Under the pieces are notes generated by a model. That model was not told the DNA's origin. It was given only the letters and a program-made list of their open reading frames with translations, and did not search any database. A stretch of DNA of 64,000 nt from Meconema thalassinum (Eukaryota > Arthropoda > Insecta > Orthoptera > Tettigoniidae), in assembly GCA_946902985.2 (NCBI GenBank), contig OX336393.1:45771131-45835130 (forward strand), in the 5' to 3' direction. A program made the translations under genes and the position numbers. Positions 1 through 10,765 of this stretch are shown here, piece after piece. The first letter of the stretch is position 1. Each line of letters starts with the position of its first letter.

Positions 1-1850
1 TCTTACCACCTGCGCAACACTTCAGAAATTTAATTTTGTATTCATCGTCACTGCGGTTCACAACTACTACCGATCCAACATAATAAACAATGCTCTTCTT
101 GCTTGCAAATTTAACAAACACAAAGTCCCCAATTTCAATGTTTTCAGGTGTGGGATCAAAGTGTTCGGTTGCCAATACCTCCTCCCTGAATGTAGTAGAA
201 TCTAGTGAGTCTTCTGATGCCATATTAAAGTCCTCATCAGAGCTGGATGATTCATTTTCTGTTGGACATTCAAGCCTAGATTTCTTCACCTTTTTACCAT
301 TAAGATTGAAATTCAGCTTCCTTTTCTTTGAATTACGAGCTTCAAACTCCTGGTGTAATTCATTTTTTACTGGAGTGCCTGTCAAAATTTTAGATTTTTT
401 AGGTTTTCTTCCCACAGTTTTCTTTCTAGGACCTGCCTTCGGAAAAGGCCGTATCTCTTCTGGTGTCACAATTCTTTCATTGTCTACATTTCCTGAAGGC
501 TGAGGACTAGATTCAGTTGCTGGTGTAGGCCAACACGTGCCTAACTCTTGCGTGGTAGGACTATCTGCAACATATTCTTCTCTGTAGGGGGCACCTTCCT
601 GGCGATCAGTGACATATGAGCTTAAAAACTCATCGTCACGAAATATGTTCCTATTTAATGGATAAATTCCAGTATTTCGGAATCCGCTCACTACATTTTG
701 AGGGGTGAATGCCAAGGGATATGCCTTCCCAAGTAATTCCCCTATTTCGTATATCGAAACTGGGCGTCGTGGATGATTTATCATCCATTCATACGCTGCT
801 GTGTTATAATAAGTCTTCAGCGGCCCAAACACTGTCCTGTCGAGCGGCTGTAGTTTGTGCCTTGTGTGCGGTGGTAATGTAAGAAGGGCAATTCCAATAT
901 CCTTGCAATAATCTAGATCCTTTGGTGCAACATGACTTTCGTGATTGTCCATAATAAGCAGCACTTTTCTCTCTTGAGAACATGAAACATATTTCTTAAG
1001 ATGAAATAAAAACTACTCAAAATTCTCCCCTGTCATTCAGCCACTAACTTAGGATGCCAAACAACTTTAGTACCAGGAGGTGATCCTTTACTCATGTGAT
1101 CTTTTACATGCACCCTAGGAAAGACTAGAAATGGGGGAACGCTATTCCCTAGTGCATTTACTGCAGCACACAATGTAACAAGTGTTCCTCGTTCGGCGGA
1201 CGTAATCTTACCAACTTGATTCTCCCCTTTACATGCAATGATTTTCCCAGGTTTATGCACCGTTGTGAGGGCAGTCTCATCTTCATTAAACGTACATTCA
1301 GGTCCAAAATTTTCCCTTTCCATCACAATGTATAGATTATTGAAAAATGAATCAACATAGGCACGGTTGAAACCTGTAGCCCGTCCCAAGCTTGTGCTCT
1401 GTGGTGTACGAAGAGAAAGAGATTTATGTCTGTGCAGGAAACAACGCAACCAATCGTAACTAGCAATTTTTACCTCCTGCCAACCATCGGGAATAACTTT
1501 ATTATTTTCTTTCGCAAATTTATAAACCAACTGGCGACATTGTTTTGATGTCAAACCGTAATGCTGTTTGGAAGCTGTTTGTAAATAAACCTTTAGTAAC
1601 GTCTCTCTTCATCCGAAAACATTTGGTTAGTGACATAGTTTGTTTTGTATGTTAAATTTTGTTTGCTGATGTCGTCTGTTGCTTTGTATTTCTTAACATA
1701 ACGGCTCAAAGTCTGTTTATCTATGGAGAAACGTCTTGCTGATTCACGTAAGGCTCCACCTTCGATTACCGCTTTAACTGCACTTTGAAGTCTATCGGGT
1801 GAAATACTGGTCCTTCTCTTCCCGGATTTGCTTTTCCAAAATAATGGCAT
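1..1850 (-). pseudogene. pogo/Tigger-like (DDE_1) transposase, decayed
   Basis: Read on the minus strand from 1850, the first 85 codons form a psq-type helix-turn-helix (LQSAVKAVIEGGALRESARR) that would bind the transposon ends. A frameshift near 1585 leads to a CENP-B-type HTH and the first DDE aspartate (FNEDETALTT) in 1033-1554. A second frameshift near 1035 and an in-frame TAG near 1016 follow, after which the frame continues with MDNHESH (second aspartate) and a third aspartate in KLQPLDRTVFGPLK, 36 residues on, close to DD35D spacing. The lysine-rich C-terminal tail runs to base 1 and probably beyond. The domain order and catalytic spacing fit the pogo/Tigger branch of Tc1/mariner. At least two frameshifts and one stop make it inactive. 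No terminal inverted repeats were found. Confidence 0.85.
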
Positions 1851-3297
1851 ACTGCAAAGAAGTACATCAAGTGTAAACCAAGGATAATAGGTAAATGATT
1901 AGATAAATTGGCAAAGGACTATCTGTAAGTACCAATTACAGTGCTAAACTTTATATTCAGTTCTGACTGTGTGTGACTGGGAGGCTTGAGACAGTGTCTC
2001 AGGACACCTTTAGACCTTCTGCCTCAAGGCTCCCAGCACCATGTGTATATGTAAATTCGCGCGAATGAACATAACCTCAATAGCTAAAGAGTTCATTGTT
2101 TGTATAATTATAGCTTACCTCTTAAGTTCTCTGATGAAATTATAACAGCTGCTGAGAATATTTTCACTTGAACCAAAAATAAAAATATATCACGTCACAA
2201 AAAAATACTTCTCGTGCCTCAAAATACATTTATCACTCTAATTTCCCCTCTTCAACAGAAATCACCATGAAACTCCGCCAGCATACTCTGGTGGCAAATT
2301 GCTACAACTGGCATGCAGAAGTGTTGCCAACATACAACATGTAGAGGAAATATGACAGGTGTCTCAAGTCTCCCTCCGTCTCAACCCACCCCTCCTTCCC
2401 CTACTGTCGATTCCCGATAAGGTATTAATAAAAGGCTGTACTGTACCTCATTGCCCCAATGTCTGAAGTTTCCTGTTCTTGCTGCTATGCTCACTGTCGC
2501 CATTGACGCGCTCAGAAAACAATATTTAAGACTATTCTTACGAACTTAGAGACTGCCTTTGATAAAATTCTTCACGTTTTGTCCACAGATGCACTCATCA
2601 TAGTCACAACAGGCCTCCAAGCTTAAAGCTGACAGTCTAGCAATAATGCTCTACTGGTCACTTAATTTGAAAATAGGGGATTTCTAATGAAATCTACCTA
2701 AAGGCACTTGCCAACTGAGTACAGTTCATAATGTACTGGAATATAGAGGACACAAAACTAAATTACTAGGCACTGAAAGTCCACCTCGCTGTAGTGATCA
2801 GAACGTAGTGATACAACCAGTTATTTTAAAAGTGCAGCCACAGCACTTCCTAGGCATCTGAAATAGTTTAATGAAATATTAGTGAAGAATTTGTTGGTTA
2901 AATTCATTAACAGGTATTGGTAACACATGCAACATAATCCGGGAAATACTCACTTCTAAAACTTTCAGAAGGTCTAATTTACCACGAGGAATTTCACGGG
3001 TGTTGAAATAGTCAGTATGAACTGCTTTTAGATGCTGTTATATCAAAATAAACGATGTTTATGAATACAACTTAGCATGTGGTCTTACGTGTTTATTGAA
3101 CTTACCGACTCTTCTAAACGTTGCGAATTCTACCAACAGCACGGATTGAAAATTATAGACGGCGAAGGTTTATCACATTACTTGAGGATAGAGCCATGTT
3201 ATCTTTGCCCGTAGAGCACCCTTCCGTAGTGAATTATATTCAGTGGCGATCCAGATCTCTCATCTTTGTTCGGAGGCTATTTTCAACAAAAGTTGCT
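1851..3297. other. no gene seen
   Basis: This AT-rich stretch has no ORF that resembles a protein. The only structure noticed is a short imperfect inverted repeat at about 1977-2036, where CTGGGAGGCTTGAG faces CTCAAGGCTCCCAG, with an inner GAGACAGTGTCTC palindrome. It may be a remnant of a small DNA transposon. Confidence 0.5.
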
Positions 3298-3345
3298 ATA
3301 AGGCATCCAACGTTTAGAATGAAGCACTGGTTAGATAGGGATATT
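3298..3345 (+). repeat. left member of inverted sequence pair
   Basis: The segment around AACGTTTAGAATGAAGCA recurs in reverse complement at about 4518-4560, with about 30 of 34 bases matching by eye. The pair brackets about 1.2 kb that includes a transposase HTH relic, so the two could be subterminal parts of a decayed DNA transposon, but no clean ends or target duplication were seen. Confidence 0.45.
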
Positions 3346-4078
3346 CTTCTCTCTTTCTGTTGCACGTGAGACATGTATGACGCTGTCACTTTCTAGCAAT
3401 CCACTGTTGCCATATCAGTCGAAAATTTTTCTTTGTCGAAAAAACAGCATATTCGGGTAGAACTATGTTTTGCCGATCTGTTTTGTACTAAATTAGAACC
3501 ACGTAAACTTGATAGAAATGCTAGAAAAATTAGATATCCATATTTTTTAAAGAACGATAAACTGTGTCCCCTTTTTAGTAAAATCGATCTTAAATCATGT
3601 TGCATTGACTTTGTGATGCCTATTTTACACACACGTGTAGCTAAATGTGCCGTCTTGATGATGGATTATTGAAATATTTTATACTGGCAATATTACAATT
3701 TTCATGTAGGTAAAACTTCTGAATATTCTCTCATAACCGCATAGCAGCATTGAAAAAGTTCGTATGCTGCCAACTTTTCTATTTTTAAAGATAACCATGT
3801 CATGTCAGTTTGAGAGTTGTAGAGGAATGACGGAAGAAGTTTTCTACCTGCTTACCCAGAGTGTAGGTTTAATTATTTACACAGGCCGGGCTGTTCATTG
3901 ACCGCGGAATATGTGAATGAAGTTTCGAAAGACAGCGGGGTGTAGCTTGCTACTCACAGTTTTATTACTGTGCCCTTCAAGCTTGTATTTCAGTTGTTCA
4001 GCAGTCTCTATCTTGAGTGTGTGTGCAGCAGTTCTGTTAGATTTAACGTGTTGTATTGTACCTATTTCACGTACAACG
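3346..4078. other. no gene seen
   Basis: AT-rich sequence between the two inverted segments. Short ORFs occur on both strands with no recognisable motif. Confidence 0.4.
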
Positions 4079-4345
4079 ATGGATAGTTTTGTGAAAAGAA
4101 AGCGTGGTCAGGTGCTCAGAAGGAGGGAAAAACAGGTAGTAATTAATGTGTTCAGTTATTTTAAGAATCTTAAACCTAACGAAAGTATAAATAATTTAGT
4201 CAATTAAACTGCTCTGGCCACAGGAATATCAAAGACTACCGTTTTTAAAATACGTAGTGAGAGTGAACAGGGTACTGTCGCCACGCAAAAAGAGGCTAAG
4301 TAATACACTTCGCAAGAATAGCAGGAATGTTAAATATAATGACGT
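4079..4345 (+). pseudogene. transposase N-terminal HTH relic
   Basis: From the ATG at 4079 the frame encodes a basic start (KRKRGQVLRRREKQVV), a segment like NVFSYFKNLKPNES, a stop at 4205, then ALATGISKTTVFKI in the same frame. This pattern, a basic start followed by an A-T-G-(I/V)-S-x-x-T-V recognition helix, is typical of the N-terminal HTH of arthropod IS630/Tc1-type transposases. After a frameshift near 4280 a basic stretch (KKRLSNTLRKNSRN) continues in another frame. No DDE domain follows. I read it as a broken fragment; the exact family is uncertain. Confidence 0.45.
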
Positions 4346-4517
4346 TACAGTTAATTTAATTTAATATCGTTGTATGTGTTATGTTAGCCTACTATTAGTA
4401 TTATTATACAGTACTTAATTCAAGTCTTCGTCTCTGCACAATCGCTGAATGTGCTGAAAGTGTACGCGAAGCGCTTTGTACTGCCTCCTCTCATGGAGTG
4501 GCAACCCTGTCGTAACG

Positions 4518-4560
4518 CGCCATAAGAACCAATGCTTCATTCTAAACGTTGGATGCCCTA
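4518..4560 (-). repeat. right member of inverted sequence pair
   Basis: Reverse-complement match to 3298-3345 (core TGCTTCATTCTAAACGTT). See that entry for interpretation. Confidence 0.45.
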
Positions 4561-4744
4561 TACCAGCTTCCAATGTTCTTCATATCGTAGCATCACCGCA
4601 ACAATGTTGTCTGGAGATATCTCTACATCAATGTGCTCTTGAAGAGATTGTCTACAGGATATCTTGGTCATCGGCCCCGTGTAGTTGGGTGTGTGTTAAA
4701 TTTGTCTGATAACCTGTATTTTGTGATGTCTGTGTTTGTATTAG

Positions 4745-4905
4745 GGACAGGGATGAGGTAGCCTAGGTACCCCGGGACTTGAGGTAAGGTACTGGTACTA
4801 TCCCAGCATTAGCCTGGAGGTAGTTTGGAAATACCCGGGATAAAACACATGGATTGGAACCGGTGATCTCCCGGATTGCTGTAGCTGCCATTGTGGCCGT
4901 GATGC
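4745..4905 (-). repeat. old tRNA-derived SINE relic
   Basis: Read on the minus strand it has the order of elements seen in the better copies at 41451 and 37617: a degenerate B-box region near 4855-4875 and then the CCCAGCATTAGCCTGGAGG block, which corresponds to CCCGGCATTTGCCTGG in those copies. Many substitutions suggest an old copy. Confidence 0.4.
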
Positions 4906-5437
4906 ACGATTTAACGAGCACGACACCGTGGGACGTATAACGAAATTACTTCAAAAAACAAAGCAGCTTTCACAAAGACTTGCATTCTGCACAGCTCAAC
5001 AGAAATCACATGGTATGCTGCAGGTTAATTCCAGTCAAAGCCACCTGGAGCGCCAGTGCATACAGTGGACTGTTCGCAAGATAACTGGTGTTGCTCTGCC
5101 GCGCACAAGATTTACAACATAAAAGTTATCTTCTGCTCTCCAATATTTAATTTTAAACTACATACGCTACGCTGTGGGAAGAATGTGCAACTTTTTAATA
5201 TGTCATGCTCGCTCTCTCTCTTAACAAGGTTATCAGGAAGCAGGGCTACCAACATGCACACTCTAACCCGTGTATGTAGCCTGGTTTTACCACGTTAGCT
5301 CCAATACAATTTAATATACAACATTTATATTGTCTGTGTACATGTAGGCAGAGCTGTGGTTTAGTGTTTAAACCCCGCCTTTAACACGAATATTTTTCTG
5401 CACATTTGCATGTGTCACATTCTACGACGGGAGGGGG
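4906..5437. other. no gene seen
   Basis: No recognisable coding or repeat structure was seen. Short ORFs here have no family resemblance. Confidence 0.4.
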
Positions 5438-5464
5438 GAGGGGGGAAGGGGGGGGGGGGGGGGG
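5411..5464 (+). repeat. G-rich tract
   Basis: A purine run ends in more than 15 consecutive G. It is low complexity, could form a G-quadruplex and is prone to sequencing-length error. Confidence 0.9.
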
Positions 5465-5638
5465 CAACGATTTACGAATTTCCAAAATAATCGGTATTTT
5501 TTAGTTTTAATTCAGTTTGTAACTATAATTCACAATGATTTCTTCAGATTTAGTGCTACCATTTAGGCACCATTTCAGGTTGTTCTTGTTTTGCTCTAAT
5601 GGCAGAGTGAATACATCTTTGCTAGTATTATTCTGCTT

Positions 5639-5976
5639 GCCACGGTGAGTGAGTGGTTATCATGTCGGACTACCAACACCAAGCTTTCAGGTTCGCTCCT
5701 GGCCGTGGTAAGTGATTTTTGAAAGGCGACAAAAATCACGGCACGCATGTCATACGTTGTTGGCATGTTAAAGAACCCATTTGAATTCAGTAGGCCGTGT
5801 TCATAATGGCAAAATTAATCTCGGGATTTTCCGCCAACACAAAGTTCCTCCATTCTCTACTAGAAAGCGCTATAATGTCAAGGAGCTTAGATATCTAACC
5901 TCCTTGACATTCATAGCGCTCCAAGGAACGACGAAATTCGACATGCAAGCTTGCACCCGGCACGGAGGCCATACGA

Positions 5977-6009
<33 letters not shown>

Positions 6010-6010
6010 C
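5639..6010 (+). mobile_element. tRNA-derived SINE, family a, copy 1
   Basis: The head at about 5639-5716 resembles a tRNA, with an A-box-like GAGTGAGTGGTTATCATG and a B-box-like CAGGTTCGCTCCTGG, which would form an internal RNA polymerase III promoter. The body ends in a (TTA)n tail. Two more copies of the same ~370-bp unit lie inverted at 41781-42149 and 45685-46041, which establishes it as a dispersed family. A possible target duplication CTAGTATT occurs at 5622 and 6023. It has no coding capacity and would need a LINE partner to move. Confidence 0.85.
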
Positions 6011-6152
6011 ATTAGTATTTTTCTAGTATTGTCGAGTTGAATCTTGTTAATGTTGAAAACAATTGAAGACTCCACGTGAAGAACGGGGTAAGTCACATTC
6101 TGTAATTTTTTCAGGCGAGCGAATTTAAACTGTCAACACTAAAAATAAATAC

Positions 6153-6486
6153 TTGAATGAAAATCCACAGCCTGCTTCCAGTCTCAGACCGGATCAGGAA
6201 TGGAATGAATGAAGCCCCCATCTAGCGGCGAGGATATTAAGTGTGCCAGCTGCCGAAGCCTGTCGCACTCCTCTGGGGCAATGGTTAAATGAATGACAGA
6301 TGAAATGAAATGATAGTGGAGAGTGTTGCTGGAATGAAATTGTGACAGGGAAAACCGAAGTACCCGGAGAAAAACCTGTCTGCCTCCGTTTTGTCCAGCA
6401 CAGATCTCACATGGAGTGACCGGGATTTGAACCACGGACCCAGCGGTGAGAGGCCGGCGTGCTGCCGCCTAAGCCATGTAGGCTAA
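6153..6486 (-). mobile_element. tRNA-derived SINE, family b
   Basis: On the minus strand the head starts near 6486, with an A-box-like TGGCTTAGGCGGCAGC and a B-box GTGGTTCAAATCCCGG. A ~250-bp body follows, with tracts such as CATTTCATTTCATCTG and GCCGCTAGATGGGGGC, and ends near 6153 in a TTTTCATTC tail. The flanks are similar A-rich sequences (CTAAAAATA), which may be a target duplication. Only one copy is in the window; its identity rests on the pol III boxes and the SINE-like architecture. Confidence 0.75.
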
Positions 6487-6905
6487 AAATACCTTAATTG
6501 AGGCGATGGGTGCAATAACCACTTAAGACGTTTTTTCGGCGAATTAACGTTTTTAATAATGCAAGGAGCCATCTAGCGTTGCCATAACGAAATAACATTG
6601 GAAGGGTAGAAAAAAAACTCATTGAGGATTATAAATTTAAAACTCAGACTTTTACAGTGTTTGAAAACTTTGGAAGTGATTTTCTCAAAACAGTGTTTTC
6701 AGACTTAAGTTGTTATTGCACCATCGCCTCAATTGAGGGTTGGCAATTTGCCAAATGTATTTCTTATAAAGGAAGTAAGTACATGTAATATACAACTAAA
6801 GTTAAATTATGAAAAAGTGAAAGAATATAAACTTCGGACATTTTTTCCGTTTCCACTAAAAATAAATACCTCTGCATCTCGGTGATTTACCGCTTTATTT
6901 GAAAT

Positions 6906-7115
6906 AAATTTCAATTTGCGGTGTGATGGTGCGGCGGTCAAGCTGTTGGCCTCTCACCAAGACCGGGTTCGATTCTCGGTCAATGCATGTGTGATTTTCG
7001 AAGTGAATTGCCATGTGTTGTGGTTCGGACTTCACGGAAAAGGTGGCCCCGTGGCTCATGATCGCATGATTAACGGTAACGTAAAACTTAAACCTTCCTT
7101 CCTTTTAATTTCAAC
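6906..7115 (+). mobile_element. tRNA-derived SINE, family c
   Basis: The head contains GATGGTGCGGCGGTCAAGC (A-box region) and CCGGGTTCGATTCTCGG (B-box). A short body of about 120 bp ends in a CCTTCCTTCC tail. It is shorter than families a and b and shares no obvious body sequence with them. Confidence 0.7.
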
Positions 7116-7536
7116 AGATCTGTAGTGACGATGGATGGCCACCAGAATGCGCCATAAACTCATTTTCGAAAAAATGGACTTACCCCGTTCATTCAGTCGG
7201 TTCGTGATTTGTTAAATGCCACGAAGAGCACTCAGGGGTTACAGTTATCAAAAACTTAAAGGTAAGCCGTTTTGAAAATTGTCCCAAAGATTGAAAAGCT
7301 ACAAGACCCGGAAAAGAGTCAATATACGTGTTTTGAAAATCTCTATCATATTTCAAAATAAAATTATTGAAAATTACTTATTTTGAAAACGAACTTAGGC
7401 CGGAGATCACCATAGTTGCCATGGCAGCCAGCCCTCCTTGGAGGGCAAAACAACCCATTTTATGTATGTATGTCTGAAAACGAACTTCCTAATAACGCTT
7501 GTTTTTAAAATAGAACTTGTTCTACAGATTTTAATG
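7116..7536. other. no gene seen
   Basis: AT-rich spacer up to the target duplication of the Penelope-like unit. No coding or repeat signal was recognised. Confidence 0.4.
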
Positions 7537-7548
7537 AAATTAAAGTTT

Positions 7549-7740
7549 ATATAAATAATTCATGCTTTTGGGTTAATGCCGTGTTAATTTTTAATTTAAA
7601 CCATACGTTTCGGAGAAACCTTGCCTCCTTTTTCAATGGAAATAAACAATGTGGCCAAAGAAAGTATATCAACAAAAAAAAAAAAAAAAAATATATATAG
7701 ATAAATTCCTCTGTTCGTCACCAGAGAGCAGCTGCCAGAA
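7549..7740 (-). repeat. Penelope pseudo-LTR, 3' copy
   Basis: It matches 10395-10575 in the same orientation and 12590-12819 inverted. It contains an A/T run at 7673-7700 and, on the minus strand, a hairpin of GGAG and CTCC followed directly by GAAACGTATGG, reminiscent of the stem II and GAAA part of a hammerhead; the CUGAUGA box is not intact. Confidence 0.8.
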
Positions 7741-8054
7741 ATTACTGTATGGACACCATGGCGGAACGGCGGACAGAGAAGTTAGAAACGAGAAGGTAAA
7801 GAAGGTGGTGTGAAAATATAGAAACTCCTCGAAGAATGAGGAGGGGGGGGGGGGAGGTGGGAGGGTTAGATTGATATAAGGAAACATAAACAAAAGGGAA
7901 GTGTATCTGAACGATACCTAACGTCATACAGTCAACGGCGAAAAAACAGATGGAAACTCCTCCAGTGACGAACAAAGGAGATCAAATCCAGGCTCTGAGC
8001 CCTAGAGGGAAAATGTACAATTTTAAATATGTGAAGAACAGAGAGACAGAGGAA

Positions 8055-10412
8055 CTATCTCCCTAGATCCTTAATAACTGGTAGCCAAGTGTCACTTAGT
8101 TGATATCCAGTGTCTCTGTTAAAATTATTGGGATTTTTACGAATTTCAACTGCCTCCCTTATAATTCTAGACCAGTTGTGCTTAACAAGGGCAAGCGCAT
8201 GAGCATCCTTGAAACATACATCGTGCCCTGAAGACAGGGCATGTTCAGCTATAGCTGATTTGTCAGGTTGGTTTAGACGGATGTTCCTTTGATGCTCTTT
8301 GATGCGAGTTGCAATGGACCGTTTTGTTTGTCCAATGTAGACTTTTCCGCAAGTACATGGGACTTCATACACCCCAGGTTGTAGTATTGGGGACAATTTA
8401 TCTTTGTTTAATGCTAAACGTTGACCAATTTTCGTCATAGTGCCGAAAACTGTTTTTATCTTGTGCTTGCGGAGAATCTTAGCAACGCGGTCAGTGGTGT
8501 TGTGAATATAAGGGAGGTAAGCAGTTCCTCTCACGTCGGAGCTCTGAGAAGGTTGTCTATCCCTCCTTCTGGGATGTAGGGACCTATATATAGTTGATTC
8601 ATTATAGCCATTACCCTTAAACATGGTTTGTAAGGCATGTAACTCTTCCTGAAGAGTTGATGCCTCACAAATACGTTCCGCTCTTTTGGCTAGAGTTGTT
8701 ATAATTCCTTGTTTTTGTGCTGGGTGGTGGTGGGAGTCCGCATGTAAATAACGGTTGGTGTGAGTTGGCTTACGGTAGACGCTGTGCCCCATGGAGCCAT
8801 CCGCCTTCCTCCTCACAAGAACATCCAAAAAAGGTAAGCATCCATCTGACTCTAGCTCCATTGTGAAGTGGATTGAAGGATGCAGCTGATTTAGGTGGTT
8901 CAGAAAGTGGTTCAGTTTCTCAGGACCCTCCTCCCACACCACGAACGTATCATCCACATACCTCCACCAAATCACAGGTTTGAAAGACGCCGAAGATATA
9001 GCCTCCCCCTCAAAATGTTCCATGAAAAAATTTGCCACGACAGGCGAGAGTGGACTTCCCATGGCCACACCATCAGTCTGCTCGTAATATTTACCATCCC
9101 ACAAGAAATAACTGGAACACAAGCAGTGGTGGAATAATCGGGCTATGTCCTCAGGAAACAAATCCTTGATGAGTGACATGACCGAGTCCACCGGCACTCT
9201 GGTAAACAAGGACTCTACATCAAAACTCACCAAAATAGCATTTGGTTGAACGGCGATGGTTGACAATTTTTCGACGAAATGGGTTGAATCCCTAATGTAG
9301 GACTGTGTGCGCCCCAAGTGCGGCTGAAGCAATTTGCTGAGATATTCCGCAAGAGCATAAGTTGGAGAACCTATTGTGCTAACAATTGGTCGAAGAGGGA
9401 CGTCTTGCTTATGGATTTTTGGAAGACCATACAATCTCGGAGGAACAGCATCTCTCGGAATAAGACATCTTCCCTCTTCTTTTGGAATAGATGACAGTTT
9501 AACAAGCTTAGAAGTGGCATTGGATACACGAGTGGTTGGATCACGAGTGCACAGTCTGTAGACAGGATCAGATAACAGAATCGAGATTTTACTTTTATAT
9601 TCAACGGTATCCATCACCACTGTCGCATTTCCCTTGTCAGCATGAAGAATAGAAATGGTGTCATTATTTCTTAGTTCCTTCAATGCCTTTCTTTCACCCC
9701 GAGTTAAATTGGGTGCGGGTACTTTAGAGGATCTTAATATCCTCACACTTTCTTGTCTAACTTCTTCAGCTTCATCTGGAGGTAAATTGTAGATGGCAGC
9801 CTCAACGGATGTGATTAACTCCTCTGTAGGAATTTTGGAGGGTGCGAGAGCAAAGTTGAGACCTCTACTTAGTAAAGTTGTTTGATAGTCATCTAAAGGG
9901 GTATTAGAGAGATTGACTACAACTTTACTAGTATCAAGAACCGTACGAGGAGCTGTTTGTCTCGAGGACAATCGAACGAACTTAGCTCTTTGTCTATCTA
10001 CAGCCCGACAAAAATTATTCTCGGCCTGAATAGCGGAGATACGTTCAAAGAACAGCCACAATTCCTCTGAGAGAATGCTACTAAGAAGCAGGTGTAAGTG
10101 TAATAACTCACGGGAAACTGCGTCCAATTCAGTACGAGAGTTCTGGATCCTCTCGATAACGAGTGCCTTGCTAGCGCGCTGATAAATTCTCATAGCTTTA
10201 TGAGTGTGTATAGTTTGCTTCAATTTTACACAGTTGGGAATGATGTTATGATCCCTGCATCTAAGAAAGAAGGACAACGATGAAAGGAGAGAGCTCCTTC
10301 TTCGCCTCAACTTACTAAATTTAGATGATTGTCGAACAACTTCCTCCCCATAGAGGTTTCTAATTTGCATATTAAGGCTTTCACGGCCCGGATTATTATA
10401 TAAATAATTCAT
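8055..10412 (-). CDS. Penelope-like reverse transcriptase with GIY-YIG endonuclease
   Basis: An uninterrupted 785-codon ORF. Residues ~1-270 form a basic, leucine-rich N-terminal region. The reverse transcriptase follows, with YGLPKIHK and then the motif-A aspartate in SFDVESLFTRVP near residue 398, GVAMGSPLSPVVANFF, and the catalytic RYVDDTFVVW near 485. The C-terminus from ~680 has GVYEVPC and VYIGQT, the GIY-YIG nuclease signature, plus basic residues around TRIKEHQ. RT upstream of GIY-YIG is the Penelope arrangement. The enzyme would nick target DNA and prime reverse transcription there. The length is near the family's usual ~800 residues and the catalytic residues are present, so the copy may be functional. 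The first Met at 10412 lies in the upstream pseudo-LTR, which is normal for the family; the true start is uncertain. Confidence 0.9.
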   Translation of the reverse strand: MNYLYNNPGRESLNMQIRNLYGEEVVRQSSKFSKLRRRRSSLLSSLSFFLRCRDHNIIPNCVKLKQTIHTHKAMRIYQRASKALVIERIQNSRTELDAVSRELLHLHLLLSSILSEELWLFFERISAIQAENNFCRAVDRQRAKFVRLSSRQTAPRTVLDTSKVVVNLSNTPLDDYQTTLLSRGLNFALAPSKIPTEELITSVEAAIYNLPPDEAEEVRQESVRILRSSKVPAPNLTRGERKALKELRNNDTISILHADKGNATVVMDTVEYKSKISILLSDPVYRLCTRDPTTRVSNATSKLVKLSSIPKEEGRCLIPRDAVPPRLYGLPKIHKQDVPLRPIVSTIGSPTYALAEYLSKLLQPHLGRTQSYIRDSTHFVEKLSTIAVQPNAILVSFDVESLFTRVPVDSVMSLIKDLFPEDIARLFHHCLCSSYFLWDGKYYEQTDGVAMGSPLSPVVANFFMEHFEGEAISSASFKPVIWWRYVDDTFVVWEEGPEKLNHFLNHLNQLHPSIHFTMELESDGCLPFLDVLVRRKADGSMGHSVYRKPTHTNRYLHADSHHHPAQKQGIITTLAKRAERICEASTLQEELHALQTMFKGNGYNESTIYRSLHPRRRDRQPSQSSDVRGTAYLPYIHNTTDRVAKILRKHKIKTVFGTMTKIGQRLALNKDKLSPILQPGVYEVPCTCGKVYIGQTKRSIATRIKEHQRNIRLNQPDKSAIAEHALSSGHDVCFKDAHALALVKHNWSRIIREAVEIRKNPNNFNRDTGYQLSDTWLPVIKDLGR

Positions 10413-10575
10413 GCTTTTGGGTTAATGCCGTGTATATTTTTAATTTAAACCATACGTTTCGGAGAAACCTTGCCTCCTTTTTCAATGGAAATAAACAATG
10501 TGGCCAAAGAAAGTATATCAATGAGATAACAAAAAAAAAAAAAAAAGATAAATTCCTCTGTTCGTCACCAGAGAC
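10395..10575 (-). repeat. Penelope pseudo-LTR, 5' copy
   Basis: Direct repeat of 7549-7740 sharing the GTTTCGGAGAAACCTTGCC region and the A-rich run. It contains the first codons of the ORF and would include the promoter region of the minus-strand copy. Confidence 0.8.
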
Positions 10576-10583
10576 ATGGGAAA

Positions 10584-10765
10584 TGACAAGGGAAATGCGA
10601 CAGTGGTGATGGATACCGTTGAATATAAAAGTAAAATCTCGATTCTGTTATCTGATCCTGTCTACAGACTGTGCTGACAAGGGAAATGCGACAGTGGTGA
10701 TGGATACCGTTGAATATAAAAGTAAAATCTCGATTCTGTTATCTGATCCTGTCTACAGACTGTGC
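10584..10765 (+). repeat. 91-bp tandem duplication at truncated end
   Basis: The 91 bases from TGACAAGGGAAATGCGACAG to GACTGTGC occur twice back to back (10584-10674 and 10675-10765) exactly where the truncated inverted Penelope copy starts. 91 is not a multiple of three, so the reading frame is disturbed across the first unit. Confidence 0.95.
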
